A stretch of DNA of 64,000 nt, taken from the NCBI GenBank assembly GCA_963921195.1, contig OY992536.1:113672778-113736777 (forward strand). Direction: 5' to 3'. Shown piece by piece: positions 22,126 through 32,514 of this stretch; the stretch's first letter is position 1, and every line of letters begins with the position of its first letter. The translations under genes were made by a program, and so were the position numbers. The notes beneath the pieces were generated by a model. It was not told where the DNA came from and made no database searches. It worked only from the letters and a program-made list of their open reading frames with translations. This DNA is from Pegoplata infirma. Its lineage: Eukaryota > Arthropoda > Insecta > Diptera > Anthomyiidae.

Positions 22126-24683
22126 TAGAGTTTGCAAAACGATTAAAATCGTAATCGTAATCGCGATTAATCGGACCAATTAATCGTAATCGTAATCGAC
22201 AAAAAAATCACTCGATTACGATTAATCATTATCTATAATATACACTGTTTTTATAAAAAATTTAAAATGAATATTTTGAGGATGTTAATTCTGGCTCGAG
22301 GTCATTATTTTCTTTATTAATTAAAACCATGATATTCCCATAGCATAATTTTCAAGAAAATTATTTTTTATACCCTCCACTCTAGTGATAGAGGGTATAT
22401 ATAAGTTTGTCATTCCGTTTATAACACCTCGAAATATTGGTCTAGGACCCCATAAAGTATATATATTCATGATCCTCGATCGATTTTAAGACGATCTAGC
22501 GATGTCCGTCCGTCTATCTGTCCGTCTGTCTGTCTGTCTTTGAAAACACGCTAACTTTTGAAATACTTTACGGATGCTCCTGAAGTTTGGCATATATGTT
22601 GGGCATTTACCTGGTCAGGTTCGTATTGCAATCCAGCGAAATCGGTCCAGTGGTTCAAAAGTTATAAGCAAATGAGTGAATTTCGGCAAGGGTTTTTCTG
22701 GAATTTACGAGATAAAACACACGGTAACTTTCGAACGGCAATTCTGAGGGTGCTGAAGTAGGGCATATATATTTTCTGTTCCTCTGGTCCAGTTGGTTTT
22801 AAATTTCAGCCAAATCGGTCCAGTAGTTCAAAAGTTATTAGCAAAACCGTAAATTTCAGATTCGCCTCACCTTAAATTCACGTGTTGAAACCCCGTTACA
22901 GGTTTTAAAAACATTGGTAAGTCACAAAAATATTTTACAACGCATGTTTGTCAATTAAAAAATATTTTTACACTAAAAGAAAAAAAAAAATACACTCGAA
23001 AAAAATTTTACACTCAAAAAAATTATACACTCAAAAAAAATTTAGTAAATTATTTTTTTTTTCAAAAATTAGTTAAAAAAAAAGTTTTTTTTAAACAAAA
23101 TAAAATATTTCTAATCAAAAATGTTATTTGTTCACTCTAAAAAATTTACTATAACTTAAAAAGGGCATTGTGGAGGGTATTCATAGATTCGGCCAAGTCG
23201 AATTTAGCTTTTCTACTTGTTTGTTTTAAATTTATTTATGTTGGTCATTTTTGCAAGACTTAATCGACACGTGTTTCGGAATTTGTCAGATTCCATTGTC
23301 AAGATTATTTAGCAAAAATAGAAACGATTTACTACAAAGTAGCAAACGAGTCTAATGACAAATCGTTTGTGCACAAACTAAAATATTAGCACATATTCGA
23401 CTCTATCCACAATGGGAATTAAAAAGACGAAGAAATTGTACTAACTAACAAAAATCTATTTTTTCTATTTTTGCTGAATAATCTTGAATGGAATCTGACT
23501 AATTCCGAAAAACGTCTCGATTAAGTCTTGCAAAAATGACCAACATAAATAAATTTAAAACAAAAAAATAATTTTCTTGAAAATTATGCTATGAGAATAT
23601 CATGGTTTTAATTAGTAATGAAAATAATGACCTCGAGCCAGAATAAACATCCTCAAAGTATAATATTTTAAAGGTCGAATAAAACAATATTAATTTTTTA
23701 ATAAAAATTAATCAGAATTTAAAATAAATATAATCTTGGTCTAACAACTTATAACTTGTTTCGATTTACCTTTCCTTTTTTTCTCTTAAATTTTCAAATT
23801 TTAATTCTGATCTTAGCAACCTCTCAGTTTTGTGGTAAAAATATATTCAAAAGAATTTGTCCGGATTGGGTCAAAAAATTCGAACGTTGTATGATTTTGT
23901 CAAAAAACGTAATTTTTTCAAACTTTGACGGCTGGTTGTCGACTGAAGATGCTGCTGTAAAATTGTTAAATAAATTTTTCCACAACCAGCTTGTCATCAG
24001 CTAGTATTCCTACACGACCCAACAAAAATTTTGCTGAACTGGAAGCAGCTTTAGAAAGGGAATTACGAGTCAAAGAGCGCATCTAAACCACTTGATTTCC
24101 GTGTGCGATGTCACAGTTTAGAGAACTTCTTGGTAATACAGATAAATCGCTATTAAGACGCAAGTGAAATAATGTATCTTTTGAGCGCTGACTCAAGCAC
24201 TCTTTGTAGAGTTGATTAAAGCGCAATAAAGATGCAAGGAAATCTTGAATTTTTCTCAAAATATTCATAATCATTCAAAAAGCGTAAAAAGGAAAACATG
24301 TGTGAAATTTTATCAAAAAACAATTAAAAAAAATTCTTATCAAAAAATTTAAATTTTCCTCCCTTACTTCTACTGCATTATCAAGAGCCTTCCTTGATGC
24401 CCTGTGATATGCTATAAAAAGAAGCTGTGTTGTAATCTCGATTTATTTTGTAATCTCGATTTATTTTTGCTGGGAAAATTCAAAAGTTTATAATTTTATT
24501 TCTTAAAAACATTAATTTTTGTAAATTCGTTCGTTCTGAAATGTAAATTTTAAAAGATTTTTGCAAAAAAGCTATTGCAATTCAAATTTTTAAAAATATT
24601 CGATTAATCGTTAATCGCGATTAACGGCGAATTTTTTAATCGTAATCACGATTATGAAATATCTCGATTATTTGCAAACTCTA
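22126..24683. mobile_element. hAT-type element with TAGAGTTTGCAAA ends and TAATCG words
   Basis: Ends TAGAGTTTGCAAA and TTTGCAAACTCTA are flanked by ATTATGAC (22118-22125, shared with the neighbouring hAT, and 24684-24691). TAATCGTAATCG and CGATTAATCG words cluster next to the ends. An internal palindrome pairs 22265-22369 plus 23223-23290 with 23515-23670; its left arm is split by a DINE-like insertion. 23756-24000 resembles 48520-48730. Confidence 0.85.
22370..23221 (+). mobile_element. DINE-1/mini-me-like (Helentron-derived) element
   Basis: It starts ATACCCTCCACTCTAGTGAT, continues GTTTGTCATTCCGTTT, CGAAATATTGGTCTAGGACC and TATATATTCATGATCC, then a GTCCGTCTGTCTGTCTGTC core (22503-22540), and ends TTTAGCTTTTCTACTTGTT. 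The intact opposite arm of the host palindrome (near 23575) gives the empty site: a run of seven T, opened between T and T with no duplication, as Helentron derivatives do. Non-coding. Confidence 0.75.
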
Positions 24684-25096
24684 ATTATGACGAACATTTT
24701 CAACAAAAATTTCTTTTTTCGTAACAACCAAAGTTAGAATATGATGAAAATCCCTTTAAAAAAATTTAGTCAAATCGGTCCAGCCATTCTTAGATTTTAG
24801 TAAAATTTAAAAAATGGGCGTAAAAGTGGGTGAGGTCGATTTTTTTCAGTAAAAACTTAAATTGGATTGCTATGAATATTAAAATAAAAAATTACCCATA
24901 TCGGTGAAGCCGTTTTCCGATTTTAGATAAATCGAAAAAAGTGGGCGTAAAAGTGGGCGTGGTCAATTTTTCTTTACGTACAAACCTAAGTTGGACTATG
25001 ACAAACATTTCTAAAAAAAAATTGTCCAAATCGGTCCAGCCGTTCTCAACTGATGCGGTTACCAACGAACGACAATTGATTTTTATTTATATAGAT

Positions 25097-25419
25097 TTGA
25101 ATTTTCTAAGTGAATAATATATGAAACTTTTACTAAAACCGAAAAAAAAATTTGAACCCATGGAGATCCCACTCTGCATTTTTTATATGTTATACAAAAC
25201 ATTATTGTTTATCACCAGATTTTTAAAAAAAGAATCGAAGATGTGTTTTTTTTTTTTTAAATATACGCAATCAAAAAATGTTTTTGCATTTTTGCAACTT
25301 TTTTGCAATAAAATTGTATGATTTCAAAAAGAAAAATACGTTAGCTTTCATTTGAGCCAAGATTTGTGAAAATCGGATTTTTGGTTAAATAGTTAGAGCA
25401 CTTTAACGTGATGATCATG
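25097..25419. other. AT-rich gap
   Basis: Runs of A and T without a recognised gene or clear repeat ends. Confidence 0.3.
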
Positions 25420-25887
25420 GCAATAAATAGTGTTTGTTGAATTTCATTGTTGAAAAAAAAAATTCATTTGTCAGATCAACAAATTGTGTTTGTGTTGAAT
25501 TTCCCAGCAAAAACTTCGCTTGCCAAGTAATTAACAAGGGGTTAGCCAAAATATGAGTAACTAGTTACCTCCCAATTTCAATGCTAATTACTTTAACACG
25601 GTGATGTCATTGGAGGTAACCACATTTTGCCATTTTTTGCGTAATGTAATGCAAATGGTAATTAGTATTATTCAAAGCCATTACCACGTAAGCGAGGCAG
25701 GAAGGGGTACCCATTACCAAGTTTTTGCTGGGTTCTTTGTTGAAAACAAAAAAAAAATCTTTTTTCAACAATTAAAATTTGCAAGCGTTTGTTGATATTA
25801 CAAATTTCCGTATAGGAGCACTTTCAGTAAGAAAATTAATGTATTCACAAATATGGGGGTCAATATAATAATTAGTCTTTTTCTGTG
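25420..25887. mobile_element. CACAGAAAA-type element, partial, split by a MITE
   Basis: The right two thirds match 42545-42788 (TTTGTGTTTGTTGAATTTC, ACAAATTTCCGTATAGGAGC, TCACAAATATGG.GGTCAAT) and end TTTTTCTGTG followed by TA. The left end is not recognisable. The intact copy at 42560 shows the empty site for the inserted MITE. Confidence 0.65.
25504..25732. mobile_element. CCCAGCAAAAA-ended MITE, complete copy
   Basis: 229 bp with ends CCCAGCAAAAACTTCGCTTG and the inverse of CCCAGCAAAAACTTGGTAAT. Compared with the empty site at 42560 (GTTGAATTTCTTTGTTG), the insertion adds the element plus TT, so the apparent duplication is two bases. Words GGTAATTA and GGTAACCAC lie inside. Confidence 0.8.
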
Positions 25888-25889
25888 TA

Positions 25890-26487
25890 CTCCATTTGTA
25901 AAAACGTGCACAAGTGGGTACTTTTTTTTGGAAAGTTCGGAAAACAAGTATAATTCTGGCCCAGCCATTTTTTTGAAAAGGCGTGGAAGTTTTAAGAACG
26001 TTGAGTTTAAAAAAATGGCGGAAAATAAAAAAAAAAAAACTAATGTTTTCTTTCCTCACTTAACTAACAATAAGTTTAATGAAAAGTGTTAGGGTCCTAC
26101 CGAATACACCTTTTTAAAATCGCGAAATCCTAACTTCATGAGCATTTTGTTCGACTTAAGCCATTTAAAAAAATTATGCAATGGTGGTAACATCGCAGAT
26201 TAAGTAAAATTCCCAAAAATTACATATTTAAACCGCGATGCGGAAGAAGAAGGAAGTTTTTTCAGGTCAAAAAAATCGCTACGGCCTATTGTAAAGCATA
26301 GTTTTTTTTGGGGGATTTTTACTTAAACCGCTATGTGGGTTAACAAGGATTTGTTTTTGATTTTTTTACGACTTCGGGTGAGGCATTTGAAATACCAGGA
26401 GAAGGCAAATGGTCATGGTGTTAGGATTTTATGATTTTTTATTTCAAAGGATTATGACAAGGGACCTTCGTTCTTGAGCCATTAACA
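25890..26487. other. Region with no recognised feature
   Basis: An A/T-rich stretch with two mentions of TTAAACCGC.ATG (26231 and 26316) but no clear inverted or tandem structure. Confidence 0.3.
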
Positions 26488-27230
26488 TTTTCGTGAATAG
26501 CCTTGCATCTCTGAAGGCCTAAGAATCAAACACTGTAATATCGGGAATCCTTAGGAATTCTATACAATCCCTTCGCCGAATCAGTCAGCACACAGTCAAG
26601 CTAATCTGGGTTCCTGGACATATTGGGGTCGCTGTTAAATATGCGAGAAATGGCTGTAAAATGTGCGAGAAATGGCTCGGAATCGCTGGGGGAACGTATA
26701 GAACCTGACATCTCGGTTCCTATAGTGGAATTTATGAACGCAATTGAAAGGATATCTGAGAATAGAATAAAGGATAGGTGCATATCACTGACTACGTGCA
26801 GGATATCGAAAAGCCTTTGCCACTACCAAATCCTAAGAAAACAAAAATCTTCTTACATTTGGCAATCGGACGGTTAGCCAATTAGTGGCAGTACTTACAG
26901 GACACTGTACAATTTGCCAAACAGCCGTGCGTATGGAAATTTCGGATAAGGACTGTTGTAGAAGTTTTGGGGAAGTTTAGGAGGAGGAGTCAGTGAAGCA
27001 CTTGTTATGTAAATGTCCGGGTCTGATGAGAAGCCGCCTTAAGCTTTTGGGGCAAAGATTTTTCGATGATATGGATTGCTTAAACGGTGTTTCATTGACG
27101 TCTCTAGCAGAATACCTTAAGGAATCGGGGTGGTTTAAAAAGTAAAACTTTGTATCAGAGAGGTAATAGGGAAATAACAATTAAGGGAATCTCAATGGGC
27201 CATGTGGCCTCCGAGTGAATTCGCCAAATG
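26488..27230 (+). pseudogene. LINE ORF2 3' fragment: RNase H end and C-terminal Cys/His knuckle
   Basis: A decayed frame encodes SLASLKA then KLIWVPGHIGV (26592-26640), the conserved RNase H WVPGH.G motif. It continues through LTGHCTIC near 26895 and the C-terminal knuckle ESVKHLLCKCPG (26980-27025), and ends ESGWFKK before a stop near 27145. The tail contains ATGGGCCATGTGGCC, like other LINE 3' ends here. RNase H next to RT places it in the I/R1/LOA group of LINEs. It is 5'-truncated with frameshifts. The copy differs in sequence from the LINE at 51-61 kb. Confidence 0.75.
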
Positions 27231-28220
27231 GAGAACGCCCATCCAAAGCTGTTCGTAATCTTACAAAAAGTTCTTGTAATTGGCTCGAATTATTTAAATT
27301 ATTTAAACCTTCAAAAAACATTTTGTTTTATCAAAAAATGTTTGGCAGTGTCAACTATCAATTTCTTACTTGTTTATTTCTTAAAGCTTTCAAGTTGCAA
27401 TATTCTGAATTCATTGAAGATGATAGAGTTGTCCAAAATGGGTTTAATAACATTTGTTGTGATGTGTAAAGTCTGTTTCAATATTTACACATTTCTGAAA
27501 AGATTTAAGATAAAATATCACGTTTCATATAAAAAATGCATTAAATAGATAAAGAAATGCAAAATTTGTGCATACACAAGCATTAATTAAAATATGAATG
27601 AGGAAAATTTGAAGGTAAAACACACAAAATATAAAATTATAAAAAAAACTGTTTACATTTCTTTATAATATTATATTTACTTATAATTAAAATATATGAC
27701 AGGTACTCAGTTAGTTACTAGGTAATTAAGTATGTAATGAATAAAATAAAAAAAAAAAAATAAGAAAATTTTAGTCGATCAAGGCCAACCCTACAATACC
27801 CTAAAAACAGTGTTTTCCGGAAAAAAAGGTCTATTGCTACGTTCACACTACAAGAACTTACCATGGTAAGTTGAGATGATTTGTGATTTTTCCCGGTATT
27901 GTCGGTATCAGGATTTTTTAATATTTTTTATTATTTTTTTTTTTTAAATTTGTATAAAATCTAAATTATGTGGAACACAAACAAAAAAAATGCAACAAAA
28001 GTTCCATATTGTCCCATTTTTTTGTGGAGGAAAAAGGTAAACCGTTTGCTAAAGTAATCCTTGCAAAAAGATTTTTAAAACTAATGGTGGGTTCGACGAA
28101 ATAACTTTTGGCAAACCTTAACTCTGTTAGTTGTAGACTGTTGTAATTGTAAGTTTTTCTAGAACAAAATTTTTTAAAGGTTTATAATGAAGTTTACAAC
28201 TTTAACAGAACTTCGCAAAT
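27231..28220. other. Intervening AT-rich sequence with a DINE-like scrap
   Basis: 27762-27815 (AAGAAAATTTTAGTCGATCA then CCTACAATACCCT) resembles the start of the DINE-like elements at 11572 and 50111. The rest has no recognised gene. The two overlapping open frames at 27215-27548 are A/T-rich with no motif. Confidence 0.35.
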
Positions 28221-29396
28221 ATGAGGCATTCCACACCAAATGTCCCGCTACAGAAAAACATGTGTCCCGTAAATTTCTGAATAGGTTGCTTGGATAGCCC
28301 TATATGGAACTAAGAAAATTGCGTTTTTGGTTTTTCAAATTTTCAAAAACTGGGCTGAGGAGGCGTGGTCAAATATTGGAAAAATGGTCAAATTTGTGTC
28401 GAGTTGCCTTGATTAAATATTTATCACATTAAAACGGAATGCACCACAATCTCAAAAATTTACATTCTTATATAGTTTTGTATGGGCTATCGATTAAAAA
28501 TTTTTTTTTGGAAAATTTTCAGAACCCGTTCTGAAATTTTCCATTTTTTAAAAAAGTCAATTTATCAAAAATCCGGCCACTTTTTTTTTTTTATTTTTTT
28601 TTTTAAAGTTTAGATGTTTGTCCATCCACACAAAAAAATTCAGAAACACGTTCGTCATTTTTTTCGAGAAAATCGCATTTGAATATTGAATTTCACGACA
28701 ATTTTGGAATTTCCTTGTATTTTCTTGTTAAAACATGGTGTATGAGTAACCTGACCAACCATCCCGCTTTTGGCGGGATTATCCCGCTTTTTGATGTCTC
28801 ATCCCGCCTTGAATTTATATCCCGCTTTTTAAACAAAAGTCCCGCTTCATCCCGCTTTATCCCGCTTTTTGACTTTTGGAATAGCAAAGTATAGCAAAAA
28901 AAAGTATTTTGAGCATGATTGTTCTGAAGTAATTTTAAGCGATTTATTTCGATTTTTGAGCATATAAATATGGTAACATTTAGAATTTCTTACCGCGCTT
29001 AAAAAATACTCCTAAAATTGTGTTGAAACTCGACAAAATTTCCAACAACTTTTGAAACGTTTATTTAAAAAAAAATATTTTGATTTTATTTTAAATTATT
29101 CTTTTAATTTGAAAATTAACAAAAAAATATAGTTAAGAAACAAATTTTTAAGTTTATTTTTATTTAATTTATTTTTATTTTTTTTTAAATCTATTTTTTT
29201 CGAGTCGTGACTTGAAATAAGTACCTAGTAAAATTTTGAGCCGAATCGGTTAAATTTTCGACCCCGCGAAAATCAGTAAAAGTTTCGAGTTTTGGGCAAA
29301 AATTTTCTAAATTTAAGAAAAAAAGTTTGATTAAACATTTTATGAATATGGTTAAAACAAAATAATAAAACAATTTTTGTTTAACGTTGCCCAAAC

Positions 29397-29515
29397 GTAC
29401 TCACAAGGAAATTATCTCAACCCTTATGAAACGATTTGCCTGAAACTTGAAATATATATAAAAGAGACGATTTTAAGGTTGGGGTGTCTCGGCTTATCGG
29501 CCATATCAGTGTTTA
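29397..29515 (+). repeat. Dispersed repeat, third copy
   Basis: Contains TACTCACAAGGAAATTATCT, CAACCCTTATGAAACGATTT, GCCTGAAACTTGAAATATAT and GTCTCGGCTTATCGGCCAT. The order matches 4088-4215 and the inverse of 5765-5910. Confidence 0.55.
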
Positions 29516-29754
29516 AAAATTTCGTTGTCCCCTTATGAAACAATGTGGACCTTCGGGAAAATTTCGATATCTCCCGAACTAACAGGAATATCGTCTAGAG
29601 CAAAAATACGCGTCGACTTAAATTTAATAGAGATTATTTCGTATTCATATGAATATCGTTGGTCTATGTCTTCATATAAATACCCCCCAAAATTCATTCA
29701 TTTTAATGAAAAAAACTATTGTTGTGGTCTTTAAAAGCGTGTCCAAAGTTTTAT

Positions 29755-30018
29755 TTAACACGTGAATTGGAGGCGAAACCAATCCAAAATTCACGTTTTT
29801 AAACATAACTTTAGAAGCACTGGACCGATCTCACTGAACTTCAATATCAACCTGACCGCAAAAATTACAAACTACTTTCTTTCGAAAGTGTGTTTTCAAC
29901 AAACATACAGACAGTCAGAGAGACGGACGGACATCACTACGTCAAAATTAAATCGATTGATAATCATGAATTTTTACACTTTTTCGAACTGTTACAAACT
30001 TACTATAATCAATAAGTG
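29755..30018 (-). mobile_element. DINE-like fragment
   Basis: Includes CACTGGACCGATCTCACTGA, the tract ACAGACAGTCAGAGAGACGG, GGACATCACTACGTC, and AATCGATTGATAATCATGAA followed by GTTACAAAC. This is the DINE layout in reverse, with the terminal part altered. Confidence 0.6.
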
Positions 30019-31695
30019 AAGGATATAAAAAGTCCCGCTTTTTAGACCAAAATCCCGCTTTTTCAACCTTTCCATCCCGCTTTTCAGACAAAAACAGTTG
30101 GTCAGGTTATGTATGAGTAACAAATTTTTGCGAAACCAACGAGTTGATCCCATTTTAATTATTTTTTCATGTGTGGTGAATATAGAGATGGGCGTGAATG
30201 CGATTTGACCCACGCAAGAAATATTAAAGTCACTGACGACTCGTTATTATTTTTAGTTTACTTGTGCAATCATGTGAGTCAATTTACTGTTACTCACGCT
30301 GTTTTTGATTACGCTCACGGTTGTTCACTCACGCTGATGATGATTTTACAAAAATAATAAAAACAACAAATTTTCTATGAAAAAAGCACTGAAAACTGAA
30401 ACTCAAAAAAACAGTAAAATTCCCAAAAAAAATAGTTAAAAATCACAAAAACTTAATTAAGAAAAATTTTAAGCATTCACTCATCTCGCAAAAATTGGAC
30501 TTCCTAATCACTCACGAAATGTTCTACTCACGCTACCTCGAGAGTCAATTTTTTCAAATGTTGAACGTTAAAGGATATGTACCTATAATGTAGTGTCCGA
30601 TTTATTGCTCCCGCTTAAATGCGCTTATCCAAAATATTAAATAAATCAGAAGGATATTGATGCATTTACATAAAAAAACTCTTATAAACGCACATCAAGT
30701 GATCTTAAGATTTTGAACTCATTTTAGTGTTGATATTTCAGCAAAATTTGTATGAAACTACTCTTACCAGTTTTAGGCGTTTAAGGCATTTAAACATTTC
30801 GTGAGTGATTAGGAAGTCCAATTTTTGTGATGTGATTTTTAACTATTTTTTTTTATTCTTACTGTTTTTTTTTTTTGAGTTTCTGTTTTCAGTGCTTTGT
30901 TTTCATAGAAAATTTGTTGTTTTTATTATTTTTGTAAAATCATCATCAACGTGAGTGACCAACCGTGAGCGTAATCAAAAATTGCGTGAGCGTGAGTAAC
31001 AGTAAATTGACTCACGTGATTGCACAAGTAAACTAAAAATATTAGCGAGTCGTCAGTGACTTTAATATTTCTTGCGTGGGTCAAATCGCTTTCACGCCCA
31101 TCTCTATATTGTACCACACATGAAAAAACAATTAAAATGGGATCAACTCGTTGGTTTCGCAAAAATTTGTTACTCATACGCCGTGTTTTAACAAGAAAAT
31201 TCCAAAATTGTCATAAAATTCAATATTCAAATGCGATTTTCTCGAAAAAAACGACGAACGTGTTTCTGTATTTTTTTGTGTGGATGGACAAACATCTAAA
31301 CTTAAAAAAAAAAAAATTAAAAAAAAAAAAAAAAGTGGCCGGATTTTTGATAAATTGACTTTTTTAAAAAATGGAAAATTTCAGAACGGGTTCTGAAAAT
31401 TTTCAAAAAAAAAAAATTTTTAATCGATAGCCTATACAAAACTATTTAAGAATGTAAATTTTTGAGATTGTGGTGCATTCCGTTTTAATGTGATAAATAT
31501 TTAATCAAGGCAACTCGACACAAATTTTACCATTTTTCCAATATTTGACCACGCCTCCTGAGCCCAGTTTTTGAAAAATTGAAAAACCAAAAACGCAATT
31601 TTCCTAGTTCCATATAGAGCTATCCATACAAGCTGTTCAGAAATTCGTGCGACACGTTTTTTTTTTCGCTGGACATTTGGTGTGGAATGCCTCAT

Positions 31696-32420
31696 ATATA
31701 CAAACGCGTAAATTAAAAGTGCCAAAAAATCCCAAAAATTTTTAAAAATCCCTTAAAATCCCGAACATTTCTAAAAAATCCAGAAAATTTTAACAAATGG
31801 TATTTAAAATATCATGAAAATCTCGGGATACCGAAAATTCGTCTTCAATCCCGAATCTTGGTATTCAGAAAAACCAATTTCCGATTGGAAGCCATAGTGT
31901 TCAGCAGGGTGGCACGAATCATGACTTTTTTCGAATTTTTGTGGGATAAACCCATCCGCTTTAAAATTGACATTGAAAAAAATTATGGGCCGTTGGGGTT
32001 CTACACTAAAAATTAAAAAAAGGGGGTCTACACTAAAAATTAAAAAAAAAAAATTTAGACTATAGTCATTCATTCATTTCATTCATTCATTTTATAAAAT
32101 GAATATGTATCATTAAAAGCAACATCTCAACTAAAATCCTTGCTTGTCAAAACTATATTTTTTTTTGTTTTAAAAGATTTTTAGAGTAGGACCCCAACGG
32201 CCCTACATTTTTTTTCGAACTCAATTTTAAAGCGGAAGGGTTTATCCTACTAAAATGAAATTTTTTGTCGTTAATAAGTAGGGCTGCCAATTCCGAAATC
32301 CCGGAATTTTTGTCATAAAATGAATCCCGAATCGCGGGATTTTTAAGCTCAAATCCCGGGATTTTGGAAATACTAAAAATGTATGAGATTTTCTTTAATA
32401 CAACTCTGTGTCATTATTGT
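31696..32420. repeat. Relic repeats: ATCCC words and a palindrome related to 54238-55313
   Basis: 31915-32275 is an imperfect palindrome (GGGATAAACCCATCCGCTTT against its inverse near 32240; GGCCGTTGGGGTTCTACACT against GAGTAGGACCCCAACGGCC). Its interior words match the hAT at 54238-55313. On either side, ATCCC words (AAAATCCC, GAATCCCG) cluster at 31720-31790 and 32295-32370. Element ends are not resolved. Confidence 0.45.
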
Positions 32421-32514
32421 TATACCCTCCACTCTAGTGATAGAGGTTATATATAAGTTTGTCATTCCGTTTGTAACACTTCGAAATATTGGTCTAGGAC
32501 CTAATAAAGTATAT

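Larger units (their letters stand above)
15335..25096 (+). mobile_element. Repeat family A, copy 1, broken by a SINE and three hAT elements
   Basis: It begins ACTAGCTGGCCCTGTCCGCG and ends GATTTTTATTTATATAGAT, like the compact copy at 34366-36212. Removing the inserts leaves roughly 1.5 kb. The interior is built of diverged units of 130-170 bases sharing CTATGACGAACATT, AAATCGGTCCAGCCGTTCTC and GTGGGCGT. It is non-coding. Its class is not certain: the poly-T context of copy 2 would allow retroposition, but no RT is present. Confidence 0.7.
28747..30109. mobile_element. hAT-type element with ATCCCGCTTTT words
   Basis: Ends TAACCTGACCAAC and GTTGGTCAGGTTA are flanked by the perfect 8-bp duplication TGTATGAG (28739-28746 and 30110-30117). 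The opposite palindrome arm near 31175 supplies the empty site. The word ATCCCGCTTTT repeats about seven times at the left end and three times at the right end, all in the same orientation. It contains a dispersed repeat (29397-29515) and a DINE fragment. Confidence 0.85.
28221..31695. mobile_element. Second large palindromic element (ATGAGGCATTCCACACCAAA ends), split by a hAT
   Basis: The left terminus ATGAGGCATTCCACACCAAA is mirrored at 31676-31695. The arms pair through CTGGGCTGAGGAGGCGTGG, TAAAACGGAATGCACCACAA, CAGAACCCGTTCTG, and then inward through TGAGTAACAAATTTTTGCGA, GAGATGGGCGTGAA and ACTCACG words to a loop near 30,530-30,790. Without the hAT the element is about 2.1 kb. The mirrored open frames (62 and 83 codons) come from the paired arms. 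A transcript would form a hairpin close to 1 kb long. Non-coding; not related in sequence to 16701-18842. Confidence 0.8.

Noticed and set aside
22500..22545. GTCCGTCTGTCTGTC tract as an independent microsatellite locus
   Set aside because: The tract is the standard core of DINE-1-like elements and recurs at the same place in the other copies here.
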